Source: Planctomycetota bacterium
GTDB lineage: Bacteria; Planctomycetota; Phycisphaerae; Phycisphaerales; Phycisphaeraceae
DNA: 64,000 nucleotides
Reading direction: 5' to 3'
NCBI GenBank assembly: GCA_021413865.1
Contig: JAIOPN010000007.1
Span: 1 to 64,000 of the forward strand
The position numbers and the translations under genes were made by a program. The notes below the pieces were generated by a model, which saw only the letters and a list, made by a program, of their open reading frames with translations, was not told where the DNA came from and made no database searches. This document shows, piece after piece, positions 11,431-19,601 of this stretch. Positions within the stretch are counted from its first letter, which is position 1; each line of letters starts with the position of its first letter.

Positions 11431-11580
11431 GGGGAGAGCCCCTTTCTGTCGCGGGTGGCGCAATGAAGCGTCACTCACGACGGCGGTTGGGGCACGAGCC
11501 GATCACCGCGCCGCCCGAATCGGGACGCACGCCGGGGACTCGGCGAGGCGGGACGTGATCAGATGACAGAAGACGACAGC
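11431..11580. other. Upstream region of rny without recognised genes
   Basis: This stretch separates the rny start from a possible small open frame. No tRNA, riboswitch or conserved protein is visible. It may be the 5' leader of rny if transcription starts at the promoter near 11952-11981. Confidence 0.4.
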
Positions 11581-11925
11581 TCAACCAACCCGCAACGGCG
11601 GCGGCGTGGAACACTCGCGTGAAACCAAGAGAACCCCCGTGGCGATCGCCCGCATCGTCGCGGGGATGACACATCGCGTGCGGGGTGGCCGACGCCCAGA
11701 AGAAACGTGCCGAGTTGCGGAGTCAAGGGCTTGAAGCATCGTCAATCTATCCGTCTGTCGCCAGACGTCCGTCGGACCCACTGTTGTGTCGGATCCGCCG
11801 GTCTGATCGGTCACGGCCTCGCGCCGGTCGCGGCGCCGCTCGTGCCGGTTGTAAACCACTTCGCCAATGCAGGTTGTGCGACTTGAGATCGCATTTACGT
11901 CTCCGTCACCCTCGCGGAAACCCAT
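11581..11925 (-). CDS. Possible small protein, unknown function
   Basis: A 114-residue frame starts with ATG at 11925, with GGAGG 9 bp upstream (11935-11939) and a plausible promoter just before that. The product is rich in Arg, Thr and Asp (for example NRHERRRDRREAV) and has no membrane helix, signal peptide or family I recognise. Codon third positions are less GC-rich than in neighbouring genes, so it may be spurious. The segment might instead be untranslated leader of rny. It is listed because promoter, ribosome-binding site and open frame line up. Confidence 0.3.
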   Translation of the reverse strand: MGFREGDGDVNAISSRTTCIGEVVYNRHERRRDRREAVTDQTGGSDTTVGPTDVWRQTDRLTMLQALDSATRHVSSGRRPPRTRCVIPATMRAIATGVLLVSRECSTPPPLRVG

Positions 11926-11951
11926 CGGGGGCGTCCTCCGCAAGTGTGCAT

Positions 11952-11981
11952 ATCTTATTAGCACGCCATCTGATCCGTCAA
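11952..11981 (-). promoter_or_regulatory. Candidate sigma70 promoter upstream of small ORF and rny
   Basis: On the minus strand TTGACG (complement of 11976-11981) is followed after 18 bp by TAAGAT (complement of 11952-11957), in an AT-richer patch. It would drive the small frame at 11925 and possibly rny with a leader of about 500 nucleotides. The -35 lies inside the 3' end of the zinc-ribbon membrane protein gene. Confidence 0.4.
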
Positions 11982-12730
11982 GTTCGCCTGATTTGCGGTG
12001 CCTGATGCGTTACCGGCGCAACGGATTGCGCCCCATCCTCATTGCCGTAACGCACCCGCCGTACCCCTAACCAGACCAGCGTCTCAAACCAGAGCATCGC
12101 CACCACCGCGATCAGAATCACCAGAAGCAGGTCGCGCGTGTCGTCGGGGATGCCCAGTAGGAAGTGAATGGGGACGGTCCGCGCGAAAAAATCCTGCCTG
12201 AGCAGGAGGATGGCCTTGGCCATGATCAACCCCGCCGGAAGCCACGCCACCGCCGCGTAGCACGCCACGCGCTCGGCGAGCCGCCACGGCACGCGCCAGC
12301 CGCGCCGCTGACTGAAACTCGTCACCCCCAGCGTCTCGATGTACGTCAGCGCCACCACACACCCCGCCGCCATCACCCCCCACAACCACCACCGCCGCTC
12401 GCCGGCCGTCATCCAGATCACCGCCCACAACATCCCCACCAGCACCGCGAACCCCATGAGGAACAACCGCTCCGGAACTCCCGATCCGCCCAGGCGCATC
12501 CGCCGATACTGCACCCCCGGCGACAGCAGCAGCCCGCTCACCGTCGCCCACCACGCCGCCGCGTCACGCCGATGTTGCCACGGCAGCCCCGTCCGCCGCG
12601 CCGGCGATGACTCGCCGACCGGCAAACCGCATTCGGGGCACGACCCTTCAACCGCGAGCCCCACCAGTGGGTAGCCGCACGCCTCGCACAAAGACCGGTC
12701 ATCGGGAAATCCGGCGGGTCCGGGGGTCAT
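11978..12730 (-). CDS. Zinc-ribbon multi-pass membrane protein, unknown function
   Basis: The 250-residue protein begins with a two-CxxC zinc ribbon (C15, C18, C31, C34: LCEACGYPLVGL then GSCPECGLPVG). Four or five hydrophobic helices follow: FLMGFAVLVGMLWAVIWM, LWGVMAAGCVVALTYI, ACYAAVAWLPAGLIMA and LLLVILIAVVAMLWF. Small membrane proteins with this N-terminal ribbon are common in planctomycetes but have no assigned role. The longer frame to 12862 is rejected because it would overlap the divergent gene at 12798 and adds unconserved residues. Confidence 0.65.
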   Translation of the reverse strand: MTPGPAGFPDDRSLCEACGYPLVGLAVEGSCPECGLPVGESSPARRTGLPWQHRRDAAAWWATVSGLLLSPGVQYRRMRLGGSGVPERLFLMGFAVLVGMLWAVIWMTAGERRWWLWGVMAAGCVVALTYIETLGVTSFSQRRGWRVPWRLAERVACYAAVAWLPAGLIMAKAILLLRQDFFARTVPIHFLLGIPDDTRDLLLVILIAVVAMLWFETLVWLGVRRVRYGNEDGAQSVAPVTHQAPQIRRT

Positions 12731-12797
12731 GCAGGGATTGTACGCCCCGTTGTCGGTACATTGATCGTCCGCGCAATGCCACAGTAAAGGTTCCGCC

Positions 12798-14687
12798 ATG
12801 ACCACCACCGCCTCCCCCACCCCGCAGCCACGCGAGTTGGGCATCCCCGTCCGCTCGATCAACTGGGTGCGGCTCTACCCCGGCAAACACGCCGACGGCC
12901 GGCCCTCGCTCTGGGCGAGCATGGGCCAGACGCGCGGCGGGATGTTCATCTGCGACATCGACCTCGCCACCGGCAAGGTCCGCCAGTTCCCCTGCACACT
13001 CCACAACGAAGACTATCCCACCGCCGGCTTCCGCAGCCCGACCACCGGCATCGTTTACATCGGCGGCGCGCACGAGGGCCACCTCTGGGCCATCGACCCG
13101 AGCCTCCCGCCGGCGAAGCAGAAACTCGAAGACCTCGGCAAGATCGATCCCGACCTGGCCATCTTCCCCTGTCGTATCGACGAGGCGCCCGACGGCGCGC
13201 TCTGGATCGGCGCCTACGGCGGGTGCTGCCTCTCTCGCTTCGACCCGAAGACGCGTACGTTCCGCAAGTACGGCCGGATGGACGAGACCGACCAATACTT
13301 CTACCCGCTCTGTGGGAGCGACGGCACCGTCGCCGGCCTCGTGAAGATGTGCAAGATCCACGCCGTCCTCATCGACCCCGAGACCGGCGAGAAGCGCACG
13401 ATCGGCCCGACCATCGACACCGACGCGGTCGGCGGCGGCGAGGCGGCGGGCAAACTCCTCGACCTCTTCAAAGGCGTGGACGGCCTGCTCTACATCAAAT
13501 CCCACGCGGGGAACTTCCGCCTCGCCGGCATGGAGGCCCTCCACGTCGATCAACTGCCCGAACCGATGCCCACCGCCACGCTTCCCGGCGGCGCGACCGT
13601 GGAAATGACCGACCAGAAATCCGCCGTCAACCGCACCGTGCGCATCACCCAGACCGACGGCTCGACGCGCAATCTCAAACTCGACTGGGTCGGCGGAGGC
13701 ACCAACATCTTCTGCCTCGAACAGGGTCCCGACGGGAAAATCTACGGATCGAGCGTTCTGCCCGAGCACCTTTTTTCCTGCGACGCCGATGGCTCCAACA
13801 TGACCGACCACGGCCAGTGCAGCGTCTCGATGGGCGAGGCCTACTCCATGGCCCCGCTGGGCGGCAAGCTCTACATCGCCTCCTACCCCGCGGCCCGCTT
13901 CTCCATCTACGACCCCGCCAAGCCCTACCGGTTCGGCGAGGACGAAACCGCCAACCCGCGCGACATCGGCCGTATCGACGACGCCGCCTTCCGCCCCCGC
14001 GCCATGGTCGCAGGCCCGGCCGGCAGGGTCTGGATCGGCTCCGTCCCCGACTACGGCATGTGGGGCGGCACACTCGCGTCGTATGACCCCGCCACCGCAA
14101 AATTCTCCAGCCACCGCCACGTCGTCCATGACGCCAGCGTTGTTTCTCTCGCCTACCTGACCGACCTGAAGCAACTCCTGGTCGGCACCTCGATCTACGG
14201 CGGCAGCGGCACGACGCCGCGCATCAAAGAGACGGCCTTCGTCCTCTGGGACCCGTTCAAGGATGCGATGATCTCCACCGAGACGTTCGGCATCGAACAC
14301 ATCGAGGGTATCTCGTCCCTGCTTGATGCGGGCGGCGGCCGGGCGTACGCGATCGTCACGACCACACGGCCGGACCTGAACCCCAAGCACCCGCTGCTCG
14401 CCGAACTGGTGCTGCTGGACGTAAAGAACAAGCGTGTGATCGACCGCAGTTACTTCGACGACGCGAGCGGCTGGCCGGTGGATGTCTCGCTGCGCCGCGA
14501 CGCACACGGCCGCGTCTTTGGCTTCGCGGGACTGGGTTTCTACAGCGTCGAGCCCGGCACGGCCAAACGCACCACGATCTGGCGCGCCGCGGGCCCCGCG
14601 GACGGCATCGGCGTTGCCGGGCCGATCGTCGGCTCCACCGCCTACTTCGCGTCGGAGCACAGGCTCCGCGCCATCGAGTTGGCGTGA
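12798..14687 (+). CDS. Beta-propeller repeat protein, unknown function
   Basis: A 629-residue protein with repeated blade-like segments containing DG-x-LWIG and similar turns: EAPDGALWIGAYGG, QGPDGKIYGSS, AGPAGRVWIGSVPDYGMWGG and TDLKQLLVGTSIYGGSG. This suggests a six- to eight-bladed propeller of the virginiamycin B lyase/YVTN or oligogalacturonide-lyase kind. No signal peptide is visible, so it may act in the cytoplasm. Catalytic residues cannot be assigned. It is closely followed (4 bp) by a membrane protein gene in the same direction, a likely operon. Confidence 0.6.
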   Translation: MTTTASPTPQPRELGIPVRSINWVRLYPGKHADGRPSLWASMGQTRGGMFICDIDLATGKVRQFPCTLHNEDYPTAGFRSPTTGIVYIGGAHEGHLWAIDPSLPPAKQKLEDLGKIDPDLAIFPCRIDEAPDGALWIGAYGGCCLSRFDPKTRTFRKYGRMDETDQYFYPLCGSDGTVAGLVKMCKIHAVLIDPETGEKRTIGPTIDTDAVGGGEAAGKLLDLFKGVDGLLYIKSHAGNFRLAGMEALHVDQLPEPMPTATLPGGATVEMTDQKSAVNRTVRITQTDGSTRNLKLDWVGGGTNIFCLEQGPDGKIYGSSVLPEHLFSCDADGSNMTDHGQCSVSMGEAYSMAPLGGKLYIASYPAARFSIYDPAKPYRFGEDETANPRDIGRIDDAAFRPRAMVAGPAGRVWIGSVPDYGMWGGTLASYDPATAKFSSHRHVVHDASVVSLAYLTDLKQLLVGTSIYGGSGTTPRIKETAFVLWDPFKDAMISTETFGIEHIEGISSLLDAGGGRAYAIVTTTRPDLNPKHPLLAELVLLDVKNKRVIDRSYFDDASGWPVDVSLRRDAHGRVFGFAGLGFYSVEPGTAKRTTIWRAAGPADGIGVAGPIVGSTAYFASEHRLRAIELA

Positions 14688-14691
14688 CACG

Positions 14692-15528
14692 ATGATCGCC
14701 ACCCTGCTCCTCATGTTCGTCGGCGGCATCGGCCTCACCCAGGCCGTGAGCGATCCCCACGCGGTCACGCTCCGCTGGCTCCGCCTGGGCGGCATCATCG
14801 CCGCCGCGCTGCTGGGCGTCGGCGCGATCATCAACGCGATGACCGGCGTTTGGCGCGTGCAGACAGGCATCGAGACCACGCTCTTCGCCCTCGCCGCCGC
14901 CGCGTGCATCATTCAGCTCGTCACGGTGCAGCTCGCGTGGCGTAACACGCAACGGGCCGCAGCACTGTTGGTATTCCTCTTCGCATCCGCTGCGGCGACG
15001 CTCGCCATGGTGGCACAGCTCCACGACGCCCTGCACGCCGCCACGCAGAGCAGCGCCGCCGTGCTGCTCGACCCGACCGCTTCGCCGCGTCTGGCGAGGG
15101 CCGTGTGCGCCGCAGCGGCATCCCTCTCCGCGGGCCTGCTCGGCGGGTTCCTCATGACCATGCTGCTGGGCCACGCCTACCTTACCGCCGGCAACGAGAT
15201 GGGCCAGGCCCCCTTCCGCCGGCTCGTGATTGTGATGGGAATCTTCCTCGTCGCGCGGGTTGTGGTCGGCGCGGGGTTCGGCCTCGTGCCCTACCTCCGC
15301 CTCGACGGCGCACCCGTCGGCTCGCGGCTGTGGAACATGACGATGATCACCGCCCGCTACGCCGTGGGCCTGGCGGTGCCGCTCGTCTTCACCTGGATGA
15401 CCCACGATTGCGTGAAGCGCCGCGCCAACCAGTCCGCCACCGGCATCCTCTACGTCGCCGGCCTGCTGGTCATCATGGGCGAGGGCATCGCCCTTGCTTT
15501 GACGGGGGCGATCGGCGGGGTGTTCTAG
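14692..15528 (+). CDS. Multi-pass membrane protein, unknown function
   Basis: A 278-residue protein made almost entirely of hydrophobic helices, about seven to eight, beginning MIATLLLMFVGGIGLTQAV. It starts 4 bp after the beta-propeller gene stop and is probably co-transcribed. The regularly spaced helices and short loops look like a small integral membrane protein, with a histidine and polar residues in LLGHAYLTAGNEMGQ. I recognise no family. The longer upstream frame overlaps the previous gene and is not used. Confidence 0.6.
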   Translation: MIATLLLMFVGGIGLTQAVSDPHAVTLRWLRLGGIIAAALLGVGAIINAMTGVWRVQTGIETTLFALAAAACIIQLVTVQLAWRNTQRAAALLVFLFASAAATLAMVAQLHDALHAATQSSAAVLLDPTASPRLARAVCAAAASLSAGLLGGFLMTMLLGHAYLTAGNEMGQAPFRRLVIVMGIFLVARVVVGAGFGLVPYLRLDGAPVGSRLWNMTMITARYAVGLAVPLVFTWMTHDCVKRRANQSATGILYVAGLLVIMGEGIALALTGAIGGVF

Positions 15529-16929
15529 TCACGCCAGCTCGACGCTCTGCTTGTATTCCGGCACGAGCACGTCGTAACCATGCTTGCTCCGCATCTCCTC
15601 CGCCAAACCCAGCGACACCTCCTCTTCGCCGTGCGTCAAAAACACGCGGCGGGGCTTCGTCGTGAAGTGGCCGATCCACTTGATCAGCGCGTCGTGGTCG
15701 GCATGGGCGGAGAGGCCGCGGAGCTGCACGACCTTCGCGTTCACGGGGTACATTTGCCCGAGGATGCGCACCTGTTTGGCCCCATCCACGATCTCACGGC
15801 CGAGCGTGCCGACCGACTGGTAGCCCGTGAACAGGACCGTCGCCTCGCGCCGCGCGATGTTGTTGACCAGGTGGTGCTTGATCCGGCCGCCGTTGCACAT
15901 GCCCGAGCCCGCCATGATGACGCACGTGCCGCGCAGCGCGTTGATCGCCTTGGATTCATCCGGGCTGCGGCAGAGGCGCAGGTTGGGGAACTGGAGCGGG
16001 TTCTTCCCGCTGGCGAAGGCCTTTTTCGTCTCCTCGTCCAGGCAGCGCGGGTAGCGGCGGAACATCTCGGTCGCGTCCACCGCCATCGGGCTGTCGAGGA
16101 AGACCATCAGTTGCGGGATAGCCCGCGCAGCCGCCAGCCGGCCCAGGTGCCAGATGATCTCCTGGGCGCGCTCGATGGCGAACGTCGGCACCACCACGTT
16201 GCCGCCCGCGGCGACGGCCTCGTTGATGATGCGGGCCATCTCCACTTCGACACCCTGCACGTTTTCGTGGTTGCGGTCGCCGTAGGTGGATTCCATCACG
16301 ACGTAGTCCGCCCCGTCGAGCAGCGAGGGGTCTCGGATGAGCGGTTTGTTCCACTGGCCGATGTCGCCGGAGAAGACGATGCGTTTCTGTTCACCGCCCT
16401 CGTTCACCCGCACCTCGATCATCGCCGAACCGAGGATGTGGCCGGCGTCGTGGTAAACCACGCTCACGTTGTCATTGAGCTTGAACGGCTGGCCGTAGTC
16501 GATCTCATAGAGCAGCTTGAGAACCTTCTCCGCGTCGTCGGCGGTGTAGAGCGGCAGCACCGGACGAGGGCCCGTACGCCCCTCGCGCTCGTGCCGCTTG
16601 ATCTTGAACTGCGCATCCTCTTCCTGGATGTGCGCCGAGTCTCGCAGCACCAGCGCGGTCAGCTCGATGGAGGGCGCGGTGGTGAGGATGCGGCGGCGGT
16701 AGCCCTGTTTCACGAATCGCGGCAGCAGGCCGGAGTGGTCCAGGTGCGCGTGCGTGAGCAGGAGGGTGTGGACGCGGTCGGGCGCGATCGGCGGATTCTC
16801 CCAGTTGCGATCAAGAAACGCCCGCTCCTGCACCAAGCCGCAGTCGATCATCACGCCGATCCCGCCGGCCTCGAGGAAATAGCGCGAGCCCGTGACCTGC
16901 CGATTCGCGCCCAGAAAAGTCAGTCGCAT
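15529..16929 (-). CDS. MBL-fold beta-CASP metallohydrolase (RNA-processing type)
   Basis: A 466-residue protein with the metallo-beta-lactamase zinc motif LLTHAHLDHSGLLPRF (H60, H62, D64, H65), the later HILGSAMIEV histidine, FSGDIG, and the beta-CASP segment from about VVMESTYGDRNH. The C-terminal LSAHADHDALIKWI and VFLTHGEEE contain the beta-CASP A, B and C positions. This is the bacterial YSH1/CPSF-like group, which are predicted ribonucleases. Length is typical. It is convergent with the membrane protein gene at 14692; stop and stop abut. Confidence 0.88.
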   Translation of the reverse strand: MRLTFLGANRQVTGSRYFLEAGGIGVMIDCGLVQERAFLDRNWENPPIAPDRVHTLLLTHAHLDHSGLLPRFVKQGYRRRILTTAPSIELTALVLRDSAHIQEEDAQFKIKRHEREGRTGPRPVLPLYTADDAEKVLKLLYEIDYGQPFKLNDNVSVVYHDAGHILGSAMIEVRVNEGGEQKRIVFSGDIGQWNKPLIRDPSLLDGADYVVMESTYGDRNHENVQGVEVEMARIINEAVAAGGNVVVPTFAIERAQEIIWHLGRLAAARAIPQLMVFLDSPMAVDATEMFRRYPRCLDEETKKAFASGKNPLQFPNLRLCRSPDESKAINALRGTCVIMAGSGMCNGGRIKHHLVNNIARREATVLFTGYQSVGTLGREIVDGAKQVRILGQMYPVNAKVVQLRGLSAHADHDALIKWIGHFTTKPRRVFLTHGEEEVSLGLAEEMRSKHGYDVLVPEYKQSVELA

Positions 16930-17005
16930 CGCTCGCTCCGGTTGAAGGTGATGAAGCGTACCACGGCCGGCGGCGGTCGAGCATGGCCCGTGTTATTCTT
17001 CCGCC

Positions 17006-18112
17006 ATGCTCCCCAACACGCCACCCGACATCCCGACGCCCGCGCTGGTCATCGACGAACCCACCGCCCGCCGCAACCTGACGCGCCTGGCGCAGTACGC
17101 CAAGGGCAAGGGCCTGGGCGTGCGGCCGCACACCAAGACACACAAGTCGCTCCTGATGGCGCGCGAGCAGCTCAAGGCCGGCGCCGTAGGGCTGACGGTC
17201 GCCAAGGTCGGTGAGGCGGAGGTGATGGCCAAGGTAGGCGAGGACCTGCTGCTGGCCTACCCGGCGCTGGACCCGGCGCGGACCGGCCGCATCGCCGCCC
17301 TGGCGCGTGACAAGACGATCCGTGTCGCCGTCGATTCCGCTTTCGCCGCCGACGCCCTCGCCGACGCCGCGCGGCGCGCCGGCGCGACGATCGGCATCCT
17401 TGTGGACATCGACGTGGGCTTCCACCGCACCGGCATGCAGACCCCCGCCCAGGCGCTCGCGCTGGCGCAGCACGTGAGCAAGACCAAGAGCCTGCGGCTC
17501 GACGGCCTGTTCTTCTACCCCGGCCACATCGTCGCCAAACCCGACGAGCAGACCGCCATCCTCGCCCCTATCGAGGCGATGCTCGAAGAGACGATCACGC
17601 TCTGGAAGAAGAACGGCCTGGAGGCGAAGATCGTCTCCGGCGGCTCCACACCCACGGGCACGCAGTCGCACCACCTCAAGGCCCTCACCGAGATCAGGCC
17701 CGGGACGTACATCTACTACGACCGCAACTGCATCACCGGCAACTGGTGCGCGATCGACGACGTCGCGGCCGTGATCGTCTGCACCGTGATCTCCGACGCG
17801 GTCCCCGGCAAGTGCGTACTCGACGCGGGCACCAAGACCTTCACCAGCGACCGCCTCGTCGGCGACGCGACCAACCAGCACGGCAGCGGCCTGATCATCG
17901 AATACCCCCAGGCCAAGATCGTCCGCTGCTCCGAGGAGCACGCAGAGGTGGACCTCTCCCTCTGCGACCGCCGCCCCAAGCTCGGCGACCGCGTCCGCGT
18001 CATCCCCAACCACATCTGCCCCTGCGTGAACCTGCAGGACCAGATGTACCTCCGCCACGAGGACGGCACGATCGAAACCCTGCCCATCGAGGGACGGGGG
18101 AAGCTGTCGTAG
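17006..18112 (+). CDS. D-threonine aldolase / D-serine dehydratase-like PLP enzyme
   Basis: The 368-residue protein has an alanine-racemase-like N-terminal barrel. The likely PLP lysine is in RPHTKTHKS (about K44), followed by DVGFHRTGMQTPAQALALA and LDGLFFYPGHIV. The C-terminal beta domain ends with the metal-site sequence VIPNHICPCVNL, the histidine and cysteine ligands known in the DSD1/D-threonine aldolase family. It would cleave or dehydrate a D-beta-hydroxy amino acid. The exact substrate cannot be told. The downstream element with the GxxExxY gene begins 15 bp after the stop. Confidence 0.82.
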   Translation: MLPNTPPDIPTPALVIDEPTARRNLTRLAQYAKGKGLGVRPHTKTHKSLLMAREQLKAGAVGLTVAKVGEAEVMAKVGEDLLLAYPALDPARTGRIAALARDKTIRVAVDSAFAADALADAARRAGATIGILVDIDVGFHRTGMQTPAQALALAQHVSKTKSLRLDGLFFYPGHIVAKPDEQTAILAPIEAMLEETITLWKKNGLEAKIVSGGSTPTGTQSHHLKALTEIRPGTYIYYDRNCITGNWCAIDDVAAVIVCTVISDAVPGKCVLDAGTKTFTSDRLVGDATNQHGSGLIIEYPQAKIVRCSEEHAEVDLSLCDRRPKLGDRVRVIPNHICPCVNLQDQMYLRHEDGTIETLPIEGRGKLS

Positions 18113-18126
18113 GTTGTTGTTGTCCG

Positions 18127-18170
18127 AATTGAACACAGAGACACAGAGGACACAGAGACCGGAGGAGAAG
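18127..18170 (+). repeat. Left inverted repeat of element A
   Basis: A 44-bp purine-rich arm, pairing with 18625-18668 (42 of 44 positions). Confidence 0.75.
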
Positions 18171-18226
18171 AGGCGGATGCGGGCTTGAAAAAAAGAATTT
18201 GGCTGTGATGGATACGGGGGTTTATT

Positions 18227-18615
18227 GTGGAAACAACAGGCAACAGGCAATACGACGCCCCGCTGACGGAAGCGGTCATCGGGGCGGCGATCGAGGTGCA
18301 TCAAACGCTTGGACCGGGGTTGATTGAGTCGGTTTATGAGGAGGCGATGTGCATCGAGATGTCGGATCGCAGATTGAGTTTATACGGCAACATGTGATCG
18401 ACGTGCAATACAAGGGCCGATGCATCGGACAATCACGGCTGGATTTTCTGATCGATGGGACCCTTATTCTCGAGCTCAAGGCCGTCGAAGCCCTCGCCGC
18501 GATCCGCACAGTTCAGGTCGTCTCTTATCTCCGAGCGAGAAACCTCAAGCACGGACTCTTGATCAATTTCAACGTCCCCCTTTTGAAAGATGGCATCAAG
18601 CGCGTCATCCTCTAA
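18227..18615 (+). pseudogene. GxxExxY protein, frameshifted
   Basis: The first frame starts at GTG 18227 and reads [28 protein letters not shown]. This includes the defining G-x-x-E-x-x-Y signature (GLIESVY). It then stops early at about 18393. The frame opened by the GTG at 18349 continues the same protein: [33 protein letters not shown] and HGLLINFNVPLLKDGIKRVIL. Replacing one missing base near 18380 would restore a single protein of about 130 residues. D...ELK resembles a PD-(D/E)xK nuclease core. Either the gene is a recent pseudogene or the base was lost in sequencing. Function in the family is unknown. Confidence 0.75.
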
Positions 18616-18624
18616 ACTCTGTTT

Positions 18625-18668
18625 CTTCTCCTCTGGTCTCTGTGCCCTCTGTGTCTCTGTGTTCAATT
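18625..18668 (-). repeat. Right inverted repeat of element A
   Basis: The pyrimidine-rich partner of 18127-18170. It ends shortly before the start codon of the DapA-like gene and so forms part of that gene's leader. Confidence 0.75.
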
Positions 18669-18681
18669 GGAATAAAGAAAC

Positions 18682-19599
18682 ATGCCCAAACGAAAAGAAC
18701 TCGCCGGCGTCCTCGCCGTTTTCCAGACGCCCTACCACAAGGATGAATCCATTGACGCCGCCACGCTCCAGAAGGAGATCGAGTGGATCTACGACCTGGG
18801 GGCGGACGGCATCGTCATGGCGATGGTCTCCGAGGTGCTCCGGCTCTCCAGCGAGGAACGGGAGCTGCTCGCCAGGCTCGCGTGCAAATACGGCACGAAG
18901 CGCGGCGTCGTGGTCATCAGCGTCGGCGCGGAGAGCAGCAACACGGCCGAGCGCTACGCGAAGCAGGCGCAGGGCGTCGGGGCGGACGCGCTGATGGCGA
19001 TCCCGCCGGTCTCGATCGGACTCGGCGAGGGCGAGTTGCTGGCGTATTACCGCCGCATCATCGAGGCGGTGAAGATCCCGGTCATCGTGCAGGATGCCAG
19101 CGGTTACGTCGGCAAGCCGATGCCGATCGGGATGCAGGCGCGGCTGCTCAAGGAATACGGCCCGGTCCGCGTGCAGTACAAGCCCGAGGCGACGCCCATC
19201 GGCCCCAAGCTCACCGAGCTGCGCGACGCGACCAAGGGCAAGGCCCGCGTGTTCGAGGGCACCGGCGGCATCGCGCTGGTGGACAGCTACCGCCGCGGCG
19301 TGGTCGGTACGATGCCCGGTGCGGACCTGCTGCGGGCGCTCGTCCCCCTCTGGAAGGCGCTGCAGAAACGCGAGTGGGCGAGGGCCTACCGCATCTGGCA
19401 GCCGCTGGCATGCCTTGTCGATCAGACCAAGAGCCTCGACGCGTTCCTCGCCATCGAGAAGCACCTGCTCGTCAAACAGGGCGTGTTCAAGAACACCATC
19501 ATCCGCGGCCCGGTCGGTTTCAGGCTGGACAAGGAGACGACGGCCGAGGTGGATCGGTTGTTCGACCTGATGATCGCGGCGGTCGAGGCGGAGGAATAA
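18682..19599 (+). CDS. Dihydrodipicolinate synthase (DapA) family aldolase 1
   Basis: A 305-residue class I aldolase barrel. The Schiff-base lysine lies in RVQYKPEATPIGPKL (about K167). Upstream are GIVMAMVSEVLRLSSEERELL and VVISVGAESSNTAERYAKQAQ, the usual DapA layout (here SEVLRLSSEER in place of GTTGEFxxL). The Tyr of true DapA (YN) is replaced by QDASGY, so lysine biosynthesis is unlikely. It more probably cleaves or makes a keto-acid in sugar-acid breakdown. It is followed 2 bp later by an amidohydrolase gene and then a second DapA-family gene, one apparent operon. Confidence 0.85.
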   Translation: MPKRKELAGVLAVFQTPYHKDESIDAATLQKEIEWIYDLGADGIVMAMVSEVLRLSSEERELLARLACKYGTKRGVVVISVGAESSNTAERYAKQAQGVGADALMAIPPVSIGLGEGELLAYYRRIIEAVKIPVIVQDASGYVGKPMPIGMQARLLKEYGPVRVQYKPEATPIGPKLTELRDATKGKARVFEGTGGIALVDSYRRGVVGTMPGADLLRALVPLWKALQKREWARAYRIWQPLACLVDQTKSLDAFLAIEKHLLVKQGVFKNTIIRGPVGFRLDKETTAEVDRLFDLMIAAVEAEE

Positions 19600-19601
19600 A
19601 C

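Larger units (their letters stand above)
18127..18668. mobile_element. Inverted-repeat element carrying a GxxExxY gene (copy A)
   Basis: The left arm 18127-18170 and right arm 18625-18668 are 44-bp inverted repeats with two mismatches. They begin AATTGAACACAGAGACACAG and end GAGGAGAAG. They enclose a frameshifted GxxExxY gene and little else. A shorter relative with the same arms and a similar first inner segment (TTGAAAAAA) occurs at 43625-43780. This layout suggests a mobile or formerly mobile unit. No obvious target-site duplication is seen. It sits between the PLP enzyme and the DapA-like gene, ending 13 bp before the latter's ATG. Confidence 0.6.

Noticed and set aside
18127-18170. CRISPR-like repeats because of the CACAGAGACACAG pattern
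   Set aside because: Only two inverted arms per element, no regular direct repeats with unique spacers and no cas genes.
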